NCBI GenBank assembly: GCA_002722315.1
Contig: PBLG01000005.1
Span: forward strand, 1 to 42,910
From: Lysobacterales bacterium
GTDB taxonomy: Bacteria; Pseudomonadota; Gammaproteobacteria; Xanthomonadales; Wenzhouxiangellaceae
Direction of reading: 5' to 3'
DNA length: 42,910 nt
Part shown: positions 18,496 through 27,917 of the stretch, piece by piece
Numbering within the stretch: the stretch's first letter is position 1
Layout: each line of letters starts with the position of its first letter
Position numbers and translations under genes: made by a program
Notes under the pieces: model-generated
Seen by the model: only the letters and a program-made list of their open reading frames with translations
Told to the model about the DNA's origin: nothing
Databases searched by the model: none

Positions 18496-20529
18496 TCAGT
18501 CTAAGCTTTTCCGCGCCAGCGCCTGCTGGCCCGTCCGCCAGGCAAGCTCCGCCTGGACGGAGAGCACTGTCGGGTTTCGGGAATCCCGCGCGGCAGCGTG
18601 GAGCGCGTCCAGCACTGCTTCGGTCATCGCCGGGTCGGCTGCGGACTCGTGTTCAGAGCCCAGGCTCGCGATCAGGAACCTCGCGGCCTCCTGATGGACA
18701 GGCAGTTCGGTCTGTCCGTCGAACACCAGATCTCCGAGCGCGCGTTGCGCCAGTCCGACTGCATTCGGCCGATTACCCGTGGTCGGGTTACCGTCGAGCC
18801 CGAGCAACGGGGGCAGCCCCAGCGCCAGCAGCCGTCGCGCTTCGCGCAATGCATCGTCCCCGTAGCCGCGTTCGGAAAAATCCTTGAGAAGATCCGATAC
18901 CCGACCCGGCAGCGCTTCGCTCAGCATGGCCTCGTGTTGAATCAGCAGCCAGTCCAGCGCCGTATCGCGCGCCCAGAATGCCCAGAGCTCGTTGGTCGGG
19001 TCGTGCCGGCTGACGGCAATGAAATGGTCCAGCGACTCGTTCAGCAAAGCCAGGGCCCGGGCATGGTCGCCCAGGTAATGAACGGCCCAGGCTTCCCCGC
19101 GCAAGCTCGCGGCCAGCCTCTGCTGGGTCAGGCGATCACCCGGATTCGAGGCCAGCATTCCTGCGTATATACGACGAGCTTCGAGGCGCGTCTCGGCCGA
19201 CGCCGGGAGCTGCCCGCTGCGCATCTGGCTTCGCGACAGCCAGTCGAGCGCGCCGGCAAGTTCCCCGCGATAGTACGGATCGTCCGGCGCCAGTGCCGCC
19301 GCCTTCCGGTTCCAGCGCACGCCCTCGGCGGCATGATGTATGGCATCTTCCAGACGACCGGTCCGCTCGTACACGCCCGCCAGGTTGCTATGGCCGTAGC
19401 TGACTTCCATGACCCAGTCCGGATTTTCGGCATCGAAATCGAGCAACGCCCGAGAGTGGTCAAGGTAGAGACGAAAAAACGGCTCGGCCGCCGCCGGGTC
19501 GCCCGACTCCAGATGAACGTACCCGACCCAGAATTCGCTCTGGGCCAGCCCGTACAGGAACGCCGGTGACTCCGGATTGCGACGATTGAGCGCTCGGTTG
19601 GTTTCCAGCGCCTTGCCGTATGTCGCCAGCGCCTGCTCCCATTCCATCCGGTCGAAATGAATCTCCCCGATGGCGATATACGCTTTCGCACGACCGGCCA
19701 GCGCCTCGTCATCCAGTTCGTTCTCCGGCAGCGCGGAAAAATACGCCTCGGCCTCTCTCGCCGCCGCATCCAGGGCATCCAGCCGTCCGACCTTCCCCAG
19801 TTCGGTCTTGAGGTCACCCAGCATGAATTCCACCAGTGCCTCGGCCTGCTGCTGACGCCGCTCGGCATCATCGCGCGCGACCATGGCGGCAATCGCCAGT
19901 GCGCCGGTCAGCGCCATGCCTGCAATCGAGGCGGTCGTGATCGCCAGTAATTTTCGATTGCGCCTTTGCTGCTCGCGCTGCCGCAGATCGTCGAGTTCGA
20001 CCCCCAGCAGGCCCGCGATCAGCTTCAGGCGAGCAAGCTGCCTGCCGTCCTTGCCCGGCCGAAGGTCTGCCGCGATCGGCTCGGCAGGGACATCGGACAA
20101 GGTGCCGTCCCGGGCAAGACGAAACCGGAGCGCCGGTGGAAAACATTCACGATCGTCCCCGGCGCCCGGTTCGCCATCGACGATCAGACAGAATATCGAC
20201 GCCTCGCCGTGGACCCGTTTGAATTCGAGAATTTCCCGGTTGGTCCACCTCGACCTCGCGCAAGCCGGTGAGCACACCACGACCAGCGCCCGGGAGCGCG
20301 CCAGCGCCAGCGTGATCTTCTCGCCCAGGTCGCCGGCGCTGGGCAGTTCCTCGCGGTCGCGAAAAACGGGCTTGAGTCGAGCCCGGGCATCGGGGTCACC
20401 GGCAAGCAGTCGTGAAGATGGCCGGTAGCGCTCCAGGCTTCGGTGCACCCAGGCCGCCCATTTGGCGTCCTGGTGGCTGTACGAGAGAAAGGCGGCGAAG
20501 CGCCGCGCCTGCGGGCCGGGCTGGGCCAA
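18496..20529 (-). CDS. TIR domain - transmembrane - TPR protein
   Basis: The 677-aa protein has three parts. Residues ~10-120 are a TIR domain (FLSYSHQD box 1, FRDREELPSAGDLGEKI, SRWTNREILEF). Glu99 in the W-x-x-x-E segment matches the position of the catalytic Glu of TIR NAD+ hydrolases. A hydrophobic helix spans ~194-218. The remaining ~450 residues form helical TPR-like repeats (AYIAIGEIHFDRMEWEQALATYGKAL and similar). It could be a TIR NADase or signalling scaffold of an antiphage or stress system, which is inference. TTG at 20529 is the only sensible start, 3 bp after the stop of the small upstream gene, so the two are probably co-translated. Confidence 0.85.
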   Translation of the reverse strand: MAQPGPQARRFAAFLSYSHQDAKWAAWVHRSLERYRPSSRLLAGDPDARARLKPVFRDREELPSAGDLGEKITLALARSRALVVVCSPACARSRWTNREILEFKRVHGEASIFCLIVDGEPGAGDDRECFPPALRFRLARDGTLSDVPAEPIAADLRPGKDGRQLARLKLIAGLLGVELDDLRQREQQRRNRKLLAITTASIAGMALTGALAIAAMVARDDAERRQQQAEALVEFMLGDLKTELGKVGRLDALDAAAREAEAYFSALPENELDDEALAGRAKAYIAIGEIHFDRMEWEQALATYGKALETNRALNRRNPESPAFLYGLAQSEFWVGYVHLESGDPAAAEPFFRLYLDHSRALLDFDAENPDWVMEVSYGHSNLAGVYERTGRLEDAIHHAAEGVRWNRKAAALAPDDPYYRGELAGALDWLSRSQMRSGQLPASAETRLEARRIYAGMLASNPGDRLTQQRLAASLRGEAWAVHYLGDHARALALLNESLDHFIAVSRHDPTNELWAFWARDTALDWLLIQHEAMLSEALPGRVSDLLKDFSERGYGDDALREARRLLALGLPPLLGLDGNPTTGNRPNAVGLAQRALGDLVFDGQTELPVHQEAARFLIASLGSEHESAADPAMTEAVLDALHAAARDSRNPTVLSVQAELAWRTGQQALARKSLD

Positions 20530-20532
20530 GCG

Positions 20533-21012
20533 TCAGTTCAACCCGCCACTATCGCGAATCCGCGGATCGGAAACGGCGGTCTGACCGGTCACGATGTCGG
20601 CGAAAACGACCTGGTAATCGACCGCCTTGTTCTTCTGGTTGGTATCCCGAATCGTCAGGCTCATCGGCTGAGTGCCCTGCGCCATCAGCGTCCCGTCTCG
20701 CTGGGGAACGTCGGGATAATCGATTTCCTCGTCGTCGTCCAGCGCGTTGCCGCCGCCCTCTGGCGCACCGAACTGGTCCTTGTCCTTGTCCTTGAGCTGA
20801 ACATGGCTGAGCGCCCAGTTGTCGTCGTTGCCCAGGTTGAAGGTCAGATTCGCGGTATCGCCCTTGTCGAGGTTGATGTCGCCGTTCGCGCTCACCGAGG
20901 TGGAGCAGCTTTCCGAGATGACCTGGTCGGTAGCAGCACTTATCGAGGCGGAAGTCATGTGGACCTTGCCGTCGACGACAAGGTAGTTCAGGGTGATGTC
21001 AAAGTCTGCCAC
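20533..21012 (-). CDS. Unrecognised small acidic protein upstream of the TIR gene
   Basis: The 159-aa protein starts at GTG 21012 (GAGGG 8 nt upstream). No signal peptide or membrane segment is visible. The composition is rich in Asp, Thr and Ser. Alternating hydrophobic stretches (FDITLNYLVVDGKVHMTSAS, ANLTFNLGNDDNWALSHVQL) suggest a beta-sandwich, followed by an acidic loop (KDKDKD, ALDDDEEIDYPD) and a C-terminal VSDPRIRD segment. Its stop lies 3 bp before the TIR gene start, which argues for a functional pair, for example a sensor or regulator of the TIR protein. I do not recognise the family with confidence. Confidence 0.75.
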   Translation of the reverse strand: MADFDITLNYLVVDGKVHMTSASISAATDQVISESCSTSVSANGDINLDKGDTANLTFNLGNDDNWALSHVQLKDKDKDQFGAPEGGGNALDDDEEIDYPDVPQRDGTLMAQGTQPMSLTIRDTNQKNKAVDYQVVFADIVTGQTAVSDPRIRDSGGLN

Positions 21013-21161
21013 GGGCCGAACCCTCGCAATGGGGGAGTCTGGATCATAAATGAATATTCCTGCCCAGGGTAGTGGCGGGAAGATGGCTCCGCATCGAGGC
21101 GCATCGAGCCGGCCGCATCGACTGTTCCAGGCGTTCCGCCCGAATCCGGATGGCGTCCATG

Positions 21162-21187
21162 AAAAACGGGGCCCGCGGCCCCGTTTT
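21162..21187 (-). terminator. Rho-independent terminator of thrS-infC
   Basis: An 11-bp stem (stems 21163-21173 and 21177-21187, A4-CGGGGCC type) is followed on the minus strand by a T-run. It lies 60 bp past infC, so the unit ends here and does not read into rpmI-rplT. Confidence 0.85.
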
Positions 21188-21246
21188 CTCGTTTCCAGCT
21201 CCTGCCGATGGCTCGAGTTCCGGGCCGACGGATCAGGCGCCGGCGG

Positions 21247-21765
21247 TCATGTCTTCTTCGGCGCCAGCATCATGACCATCTGGCGGCCTTCCATGCGCGG
21301 GAACTGCTCGACCGTCACTTCGCCTTCCATGTCGGCTTCGACGCGCTTGAGCAGGTCGCGACCGAGGTCCTGGTGGGCCATTTCGCGGCCGCGGAAACGC
21401 AGGGTTACCTTGACCTTGTCGCCGTCGTCGATGAAGCGCCTGAGGTTGCGCATCTTGACGTCGTAATCGTGGTCGTCGGTGCCGGGCCGGAACTTGATTT
21501 CCTTGACCTGGATCTGCTTCTGCTTTTTCTTCTGGGCCTGGGACTTCTTGGATTCCTCGAAGCGGAACTTGCCCCAGTCCATGATCCGGCAGACCGGCGG
21601 AACGGCCTGCGGTGCGATCTCGACCAGATCCATGCCTTCTTCTTCGGCCAGCGCGATGGCATCCTCCAGCGACCGGATTCCGATCTGGTCGCCTTCGGGC
21701 CCCACGACCCTTACCTTGGACGCAGTGATGTCGTCGTTGCGTCGCGTCTTCTTGTCCGTTGCGAT
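21247..21765 (-). CDS. infC: Translation initiation factor IF-3 (ATC start codon)
   Basis: The 172-aa IF-3 prevents premature subunit joining and monitors start codons. The body is unmistakable ([52 protein letters not shown]). The natural N-terminus ([20 protein letters not shown]) requires an ATC start at 21765, placed 8 nt after a perfect AAGGAG. Non-ATG starts (AUU/AUC) are known in infC and let IF-3 repress its own translation. The first GTG, at 21705, would cut off the conserved N-terminal helix. thrS lies 48 bp upstream. Confidence 0.95.
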   Translation of the reverse strand: MATDKKTRRNDDITASKVRVVGPEGDQIGIRSLEDAIALAEEEGMDLVEIAPQAVPPVCRIMDWGKFRFEESKKSQAQKKKQKQIQVKEIKFRPGTDDHDYDVKMRNLRRFIDDGDKVKVTLRFRGREMAHQDLGRDLLKRVEADMEGEVTVEQFPRMEGRQMVMMLAPKKT

Positions 21766-21813
21766 GTGAAGGTCTCCTTTGTGTGAAATATTTAATCGAA
21801 AAATTTACCGGTT

Positions 21814-23739
21814 TCAGTCGCCGGCTTCAGTGCGCCCACGACGTGCCTCCCACTGACCCAGACGGTCAGCAAATGCTTCCAGCCGCATCGTACCCAGGTC
21901 CGATCCGTCGCGTTGGCGAACGGCGACGGTGCCGTCGTCCTTCTCGCGGTCACCCACGACGAGAAGGTAAGGCACCTTGGCCAGGGTCTGCTCGCGGATT
22001 TTAAATCCGATCTTTTCGTTCCTCAAGTCGCATTCTGCCCTAAATCCAAGCTTCTGTAGGCGTCGGGCGACCGATTCGGCGTATTCGGCCTGGGCGTCGG
22101 TGATGTTGAGCACCTGCACCTGCACCGGCGCCAGCCACACCGGCAGGTTGCCTGCGTAGTGCTCGATGAGCACCCCGATGAAGCGCTCGACCGAGCCGAG
22201 AATGGCCCGGTGCAGCATCACCGGCACCTGCTTTTCGCCGCGCTCGTCGACGTAGGCCGCGCCCAGTCGCTCGGGCATTGAGAAATCCACCTGCATGGTG
22301 CCGCACTGCCACACCCGACCGATGCAGTCGGTCAGCGAGAATTCGATCTTGGGCCCGTAGAATGCGCCCTCGCCCGGCTGGATCTGGTACTCGATGTCAC
22401 GCGACTCGAGCGCATCCTTCAGCGCAGCCTCGGCGCGGTCCCAGACCTCGTCGGAGCCCACCCGCTGCTCGGGCCGGGTCGACAGCTTGACCTGGATGTC
22501 CTCGAAGCCGAAGTCGCGGTAGACGTCGAACACCAGTTCGTTGAACGACCGCACCTCGTCTCCCATCTGGGCCGGGGTGCAGAAGATGTGCGCGTCGTCC
22601 TGGACGAAATTGCGCACCCGCATCAGTCCGTGCAGCGAGCCGGAGGGCTCGTTCCTGTGGCAGGAGCCGAACTCGGCCATGCGCAGCGGCAGGTCGCGGT
22701 AGCTGCGCAGCCCCTGGTTGAAGATCTGCACGTGGCACGGGCAGTTCATCGGCTTGATCGCGTAGCTGCGGTCCTCCGACGAGGTGATGAACATGTTGTC
22801 CTTGAAATTCTCCCAGTGGCCGGATTTCTGCCACAGGGCGAGATCGAGCACTTCGGGCGTGTGCACTTCCTGGTAATCGGCCTCGACCAGCCTTTCACGA
22901 ATATAGTCCTGCACCAGCCGGTAGATGCGCCAGCCGTGGTCGTGCCAGAACACCATGCCCGGCGCTTCGGCCTGGGTATGGAACAGGCCCAGCTGCTTGC
23001 CGATGCGGCGGTGATCGCGCTTCTCGGCTTCTTCCAGTCGTTTCAGGTACTGCTTGAGCTGCTTCTTGTCGCTCCAGGCCGTGCCGTAGATGCGCTGCAA
23101 CATTTCGTTGTCGGAATTGCCGCGCCAGTACGCACCGGCCAGCTTGGTCAGCTTGAACGCGCCCAGCTTGCCGGTCGACGGCACGTGCGGCCCGCGGCAC
23201 AGGTCGATGAAATCGCCCTGCCTGTACAGCGAAAGCGTCTCGCCGGCCGGAATGTCGGCGATGATCTCCGCCTTGTACTCCTCGCCCTGGTCGCGGAAAA
23301 ACGAAATCGCCTCGTCGCGCGGCAGCTCGCTGCGCTGGACCGGCAGGTCCTCGTCGACGATGCGCTGCATTTCGGCCTCGATCGCCTCGAGGTCCTCGGG
23401 ATGAAAGGCTTTCTCGCGCGCGAAATCGTAGTAGAAACCGTGCTCGATGGTCGGCCCGATCGTCACCTGGGTGTCCGGATAAAGCCGCTTGACCGCCTGC
23501 GCCATCAGGTGCGCGGTCGAATGCCGGATCACCTCCACGCCCTCGTCGTCGCGCGGCGTGATGATGCGCAGGTTGCCGTCGGTCTCGATCCGATGGTCGA
23601 CGTCGACCAGCTTGCCGTTGAACTCGCCGGCCAGCGCCGCCTTGGCAAGACCCGGCCCGATATCGGCCGCGACCTCCCGGACCGTCACCGGCTCGGGAAA
23701 CGATTTCCGACTCCCGTCGGGAAGCATGATTTCAGGCAT
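21814..23739 (-). CDS. thrS: Threonyl-tRNA synthetase
   Basis: The 641-aa class II synthetase has typical length and domain order: TGS domain ([20 protein letters not shown]), the HxxxH editing domain ([11 protein letters not shown], ~75-80), the catalytic core with [10 protein letters not shown] and [14 protein letters not shown], and the C-terminal anticodon-binding domain ([16 protein letters not shown]). It charges tRNA-Thr. It leads the thrS-infC unit, and upstream is a repeat-rich spacer and tRNA-Val. Confidence 0.98.
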   Translation of the reverse strand: MPEIMLPDGSRKSFPEPVTVREVAADIGPGLAKAALAGEFNGKLVDVDHRIETDGNLRIITPRDDEGVEVIRHSTAHLMAQAVKRLYPDTQVTIGPTIEHGFYYDFAREKAFHPEDLEAIEAEMQRIVDEDLPVQRSELPRDEAISFFRDQGEEYKAEIIADIPAGETLSLYRQGDFIDLCRGPHVPSTGKLGAFKLTKLAGAYWRGNSDNEMLQRIYGTAWSDKKQLKQYLKRLEEAEKRDHRRIGKQLGLFHTQAEAPGMVFWHDHGWRIYRLVQDYIRERLVEADYQEVHTPEVLDLALWQKSGHWENFKDNMFITSSEDRSYAIKPMNCPCHVQIFNQGLRSYRDLPLRMAEFGSCHRNEPSGSLHGLMRVRNFVQDDAHIFCTPAQMGDEVRSFNELVFDVYRDFGFEDIQVKLSTRPEQRVGSDEVWDRAEAALKDALESRDIEYQIQPGEGAFYGPKIEFSLTDCIGRVWQCGTMQVDFSMPERLGAAYVDERGEKQVPVMLHRAILGSVERFIGVLIEHYAGNLPVWLAPVQVQVLNITDAQAEYAESVARRLQKLGFRAECDLRNEKIGFKIREQTLAKVPYLLVVGDREKDDGTVAVRQRDGSDLGTMRLEAFADRLGQWEARRGRTEAGD

Positions 23740-23871
23740 GAAGGTTTCGCGATTTCACAATAAGAATGTCGAACCCCCAATTGTACCCGCAGCAAGGCCT
23801 TCAGCGCACGCCCGACCGCCGCAGTCGCGCGAAGCGCCGACGCGCGTTTCCAGAGTTCTGGTTGACGGCAA

Positions 23872-24046
23872 AAATGAGGATTCCGAGCAGCGCACGGCGC
23901 CGCACGAACCCGCCCCGAAATTCTTCCTGCCCGAATGGCAAATTTTCCCTTCAGGGTTTCTCAGGTGCTTTTCGTGTGGTGTCGCGCGCAGCGCAGGAAC
24001 CGCAGTGTTGACCCGCCTCGTCCGCCGGCTGCCAATTCCTCAACGG
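23872..24046. repeat. Degenerate, partly duplicated copies of the tRNA-linked repeat
   Basis: GAGGATTCCGAGCAGCGCAC (from about 23876) matches the 3' half of the repeat core. The 30-mer at 23979-24008 matches 24088-24117 at 27 of 30 positions. The AAATTTTCCCTTCAGGGTTT stretch near 23940 matches the left arm at 24049. These give a direct repeat period of about 108-109 bp, so the full element seems to have been partly duplicated next to itself. Confidence 0.55.
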
Positions 24047-24048
24047 GT

Positions 24049-24195
24049 AAATTCCCTTCTGAGGGTTTCTGTAGTGCGTGGACAGCAGTGTCGCGCGGAG
24101 CACAGGAACCGCAATGTACAAACGAGTACATGAGGATTCCGAGCACTGCACGGCGCTGCTGGCCGCGTGCTACAGGAATCCTCAGAAGGGAATTT
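24049..24195. repeat. Inverted-repeat-bounded element abutting tRNA-Val
   Basis: The 26-nt ends at 24049-24074 and 24170-24195 are inverted copies (24 of 26), bounding 147 bp that ends exactly at the base before the tRNA-Val CCA (24196). The core contains CACAGGAACCG, the small palindrome ATGTAC-AAACGA-GTACAT, then GAGGATTCCGAGCACTGCAC. The same architecture occurs at 1211-1354 downstream of tRNA-Cys. Confidence 0.7.
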
Positions 24196-24272
24196 TGGTG
24201 GGCGATACTAGATTCGAACTAGTGACCTCTGCCATGTCAAGACAGCGCTCTAACCAACTGAGCTAATCGCCC
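24196..24272 (-). tRNA. tRNA-Val(GAC)
   Basis: The 77-nt tRNA has encoded CCA, acceptor arms GGGCGAT/ATCGCCC, D-arm TAGCTCAGTTGGTTAGAGC, anticodon loop TTGACAT (GAC) and T-loop GTTCGAATC. It diverges from dnaE, and the inverted-repeat element begins directly at its 3' end. Confidence 0.96.
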
Positions 24273-24392
24273 GCAACAAGCCGTAAATTATACCAACAAA
24301 TGCCACCCTGACAAGCCTCATTTCGTCTTTTGACCATGATTCGGTCGGCTTTTTCGCTGCCCGCCACCCCGGCGCGACCCGGCCGCGAGGGC

Positions 24393-24398
24393 TATAAT
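24393..24398 (+). promoter_or_regulatory. -10 element of dnaE; leaderless or near-leaderless start
   Basis: A consensus TATAAT ends 8 bp before the dnaE ATG (24407), so RNA would start at about the start codon. No ribosome-binding site is present. No good -35 is visible at 17 bp. Confidence 0.5.
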
Positions 24399-24406
24399 TT
24401 CAGACC

Positions 24407-27400
24407 ATGCCCGACCTCCCGCACACCGCACCCCGACCCTTCGTTCACCTGCGTGTGCACTCCCAGTACAGCCTGGAGGACGGGCTGGCAACGCCCGCCG
24501 CACTCGCCGCCCGCGCGCGCGAGCTGGAAATGCCGGCGCTGGCGATCACCGACTGGCACAACCTGTTCGGGCTGGTCAAATTCATCAAGAGCGCGCACGC
24601 CAAGGGCATCAAGCCGCTGGTGGGCAGCGACGTTCGCCTCTCCAACCCGGCCAACGAGGCCGAATTCTCGGCCGCGACGATGCTGGTCCAGGACCGCACC
24701 GGCTACCTGAACCTGTGCCGGCTGATTTCGAAGAGCTTCATCGAGGGCCGCGTGCAGGGCCAGCCGCGGCTCCGCTTCGACTGGCTGCCGGGAGCGTCCG
24801 AAGGACTGATCGTGCTGCTGGGGTGGAGTTCGGACGTCGGCCAGGCGCTCATCGGCGGTCATTTCGAGGAAGCGCGCCGACGCCTGGTCGCGTGGCACAA
24901 GGAATTCCCCGACCGGCTTTACATCGAGCTCCAGCGCACCGGCCGCACCGCCGAGAGCCGCGCCGAGAACGGCCTGCTGGCGCTGGCCAGCGAGCTCCAG
25001 CTGCCGGTGGTGGCGACCAACGACGTGCGCTTCCCGGCCGCCGACCAGTTCCTGGCCCACGAGGCGCGAGTCTGCATCCACCAGAGCCGGCTGCTGGACG
25101 ACAAGCACCGGCCGCACGAATTCGTCGACCAGCAGTACCTGAAATCGCCGGCCGAGATGGCGGAGCTGTTCTCGGACCTGCCGGTGGCGCTGGACAACAC
25201 CGTGGAGCTGGCCAAGCGGCTGAATCTCGACCTGAAGATGGGCGAATACGTGCTGCCGGATTTCCCGGTGCCCGAGGGCGAGAACGCCGACGACTTTCTC
25301 AAGCGCAAGACCCTCGAGGGTCTCGAGGCGCGGCTGGCGCGCTACGGCCCGGCCGACGGCCACACCGAGGACGATTACCGGGAGCGCGTCAGGACCGAGC
25401 TCGAAGTGATCGTGACGATGGGCTTCTCGGGCTATTTCCTGATCGTCGCCGACTTCATCGCCTGGGCCCGCAACAACGACGTGCCGGTAGGCCCCGGTCG
25501 AGGTTCCGGCGCCGGGTCGCTGGTGGCCTGGTGCATCGGCATCACGGATCCCGATCCGCTCAGGTACGACCTGCTGTTCGAGCGCTTCCTGAACCCCGAA
25601 CGCGTGTCCATGCCCGACTTCGACATCGACTTCTGCGTCGAGGGCCGCGACCGGGTCATCGACTACGTCGCCGAGCACTACGGCCGCGACCGGGTGAGCC
25701 AAATCATCACCTACGGCACGCTGGCGGCCAAGGCCGCGGTGCGCGACTGTGGCCGGGTGCTGGGCTACAACTACGGATTCGTCGACTCGATCGCGAAGCT
25801 CATCCCGCTGCAGCTGGACATCACGCTGAAAAAGGCCCTGAAGCAGGAGCCCGAACTCAAGCAGCGCTTCGACAGCGAGGACGACACCCGCAGCATCATG
25901 GAGCTGGCGCTGCAGCTCGAGGGCGTGGCGCGGAACGCCGGCAAGCACGCCGGCGGCGTGGTCATCGCCCCGGGCCCGCTGACCGATTTCGCGCCGCTGT
26001 ACACCGATCCGCGCACCGGCTCGGTGGTCACCCAGTTCGACAAGAATGACGTCGAGGCCGTCGGCCTGGTCAAGTTCGACTTCCTGGGCCTGAGGAACCT
26101 GACCATCATCGACTGGGCGCTGAAGTCGGTCAACCGCCAGCGCCGCGGCGAGAACCAGGACCCGATTTCGCTCGACGATCTGCCGCTGGACGACGCCGAC
26201 ACCTTCAAGCTGTTGCAGAAGGCCCACACCACGGCGGTGTTCCAGCTCGAGTCGCGCGGCATGAAGGACCTGCTCAGAAAGCTGGTACCCGACAGCTTCG
26301 ACGACATCGTCGCGGCCGTGGCGCTGTTCCGTCCCGGGCCGCTGGACGCCGGGATGGTCGACGACTACGTCGAGCGCAAGCACGGCCGGGCGACCGTCAA
26401 CTACCCGCACCCGCTGACCGAGCCGATCCTGAAGCCCACCTACGGCGTGATCCTTTACCAGGAGCAGGTCATGCAGATCGCCCAGGTGGTCGGCGGCTAC
26501 ACGCTGGGCGCGGCCGACCTGCTCCGGCGCGCCATGGGCAAGAAGGATCGCGACCTGATGGCCCAGCAGCGCGCGATCTTCGTCGACGGTGCCGCCGACC
26601 AGGGGCTCAGGGCCGACGAGGCCGAGAGCCTGTTCGGGCTGATCGAGACATTCGCCGGCTACGGCTTCAACAAGTCGCACTCGGTGGCCTACGCGCTGGT
26701 CGCCTACCAGACCGCGTGGCTGAAGGCGCACTACCCGGCCGAGTTCATGGCCGCGGTACTGTCGGCCGACCTCGACAAGACCGACAAGATCGCCAACCTG
26801 ATCGAGGACTGCCGCGCGATGCAGCTGGAGGTGCGCCCGCCCGACGTCAACCGCTCCCAGTGGCGCTTCGAGGTCGAGGACGGCGTTATCCGCTACGGCC
26901 TGGGCGCGGTCAAGGGCGTCGGCGAAGGGGCCATCGAGGCGATACTCGCCGCGCGCGACAAGCTCGGTCGCTTCGAATCGCTGGGCGCATTGCTGCGCGA
27001 GGTCGAACTGGCCCGGATGACCCGCAAGACGATGGAAACCCTGGTCCGCGCCGGCGCGCTGGATTCCATCCATGCGAACAGGTCGGCGCTGCTGCAGGCG
27101 CTGCCCGACGCGTGGTCGTCGGCCGAGCGGCACCAGGCCGACTCGGCGGCCGGCCAGGCCAGCCTGTTCGGCGCGCCGGCCGGCGGCAACCAGGTCATCG
27201 AGGACGAACCGCTGCCCGAGGTCGCCAGCTGGACCTCCCGCCAGAGGCTGCGCGCCGAGCGCGAGACGCTGGGCCTGTATCTCAGCGGTCACCCGATGGA
27301 CGACCTGGTCGACGAGGTCGGCGGGTTCACGACCTGCCGCCTGGGCGACATCGGCAACCGCTTCGGCGACGCCGAACCGTCCCGCGGGCGCCGCCCCGGG

Positions 27401-27898
27401 CTGCCGATGACGCTGGCCGGGCTGATCGTGACCATGCGCCGGCGACCCGGCAAGGGCGCGTTCGTCGCCATCGACGACGGCAGCGGGCGAATCGAGGTGG
27501 CGGTGTTCGACCGCACCCTCGCCGACTGCGCCGACCTGCTGGTATCGGACGAGATCATCATTGCCAGCGGCAAGGTCGAGATCGACGACTTCAACGGCGG
27601 CTACCGGATGGTCGCCGAGCAGGTGCTGAGCCTGGACCAGGCCCGCCAGCGCTTCGCCCGCCACCTGCACGTCAGGCTCCATCCGTCGTTCGGGCCCGGC
27701 GACATCGACGAGCAGCTGGCCGCGACGCTCCGACCCTACCGCAACGGCGAGACCCCGGTGATCGTCGACTACGTCAACGGCCGCGCCGCGGCCACGCTGC
27801 GGCTGGGCGCCGGCTGGCGGGTCAAGCCGTGCGCGGAATTGCTGGCCGCCATGGCCGGGGTCGAGGCCGTCGACCGCGCGGAGCTGGTTTACAGCTAG
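24407..27898 (+). CDS. dnaE: DNA polymerase III subunit alpha
   Basis: The 1163-aa replicative polymerase has normal DnaE1 length. It has an N-terminal PHP domain (FVHLRVHSQYSLEDGL, ITDWHNLFGLVKF), the polymerase core with the catalytic acidic motif MPDFDIDFC and GPGRGSGAGSLVAW, the HhH region (GYGFNKSHSVAYALVAYQTAW), and an OB-fold (MTLAGLIVTMRRRPGKG) near the C-terminus. It is followed by a convergent sensor kinase after only 19 bp. Confidence 0.98.
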   Translation: MPDLPHTAPRPFVHLRVHSQYSLEDGLATPAALAARARELEMPALAITDWHNLFGLVKFIKSAHAKGIKPLVGSDVRLSNPANEAEFSAATMLVQDRTGYLNLCRLISKSFIEGRVQGQPRLRFDWLPGASEGLIVLLGWSSDVGQALIGGHFEEARRRLVAWHKEFPDRLYIELQRTGRTAESRAENGLLALASELQLPVVATNDVRFPAADQFLAHEARVCIHQSRLLDDKHRPHEFVDQQYLKSPAEMAELFSDLPVALDNTVELAKRLNLDLKMGEYVLPDFPVPEGENADDFLKRKTLEGLEARLARYGPADGHTEDDYRERVRTELEVIVTMGFSGYFLIVADFIAWARNNDVPVGPGRGSGAGSLVAWCIGITDPDPLRYDLLFERFLNPERVSMPDFDIDFCVEGRDRVIDYVAEHYGRDRVSQIITYGTLAAKAAVRDCGRVLGYNYGFVDSIAKLIPLQLDITLKKALKQEPELKQRFDSEDDTRSIMELALQLEGVARNAGKHAGGVVIAPGPLTDFAPLYTDPRTGSVVTQFDKNDVEAVGLVKFDFLGLRNLTIIDWALKSVNRQRRGENQDPISLDDLPLDDADTFKLLQKAHTTAVFQLESRGMKDLLRKLVPDSFDDIVAAVALFRPGPLDAGMVDDYVERKHGRATVNYPHPLTEPILKPTYGVILYQEQVMQIAQVVGGYTLGAADLLRRAMGKKDRDLMAQQRAIFVDGAADQGLRADEAESLFGLIETFAGYGFNKSHSVAYALVAYQTAWLKAHYPAEFMAAVLSADLDKTDKIANLIEDCRAMQLEVRPPDVNRSQWRFEVEDGVIRYGLGAVKGVGEGAIEAILAARDKLGRFESLGALLREVELARMTRKTMETLVRAGALDSIHANRSALLQALPDAWSSAERHQADSAAGQASLFGAPAGGNQVIEDEPLPEVASWTSRQRLRAERETLGLYLSGHPMDDLVDEVGGFTTCRLGDIGNRFGDAEPSRGRRPGLPMTLAGLIVTMRRRPGKGAFVAIDDGSGRIEVAVFDRTLADCADLLVSDEIIIASGKVEIDDFNGGYRMVAEQVLSLDQARQRFARHLHVRLHPSFGPGDIDEQLAATLRPYRNGETPVIVDYVNGRAAATLRLGAGWRVKPCAELLAAMAGVEAVDRAELVYS

Positions 27899-27917
27899 CG
27901 GCGCCGGCGCAGTGCGC

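Noticed and set aside
23760..24195. CRISPR-like array beside tRNA-Val
   Set aside because: There are only two to three imperfect, unevenly spaced copies with inverted arms. No regular repeat-spacer pattern or cas genes are present.
24392..27682. 1096-codon open frame antisense to dnaE
   Set aside because: It mirrors the codon structure of dnaE in GC-rich DNA. The sequence is low-complexity (runs of R, Q, H, G, D) with no domain or start signals.
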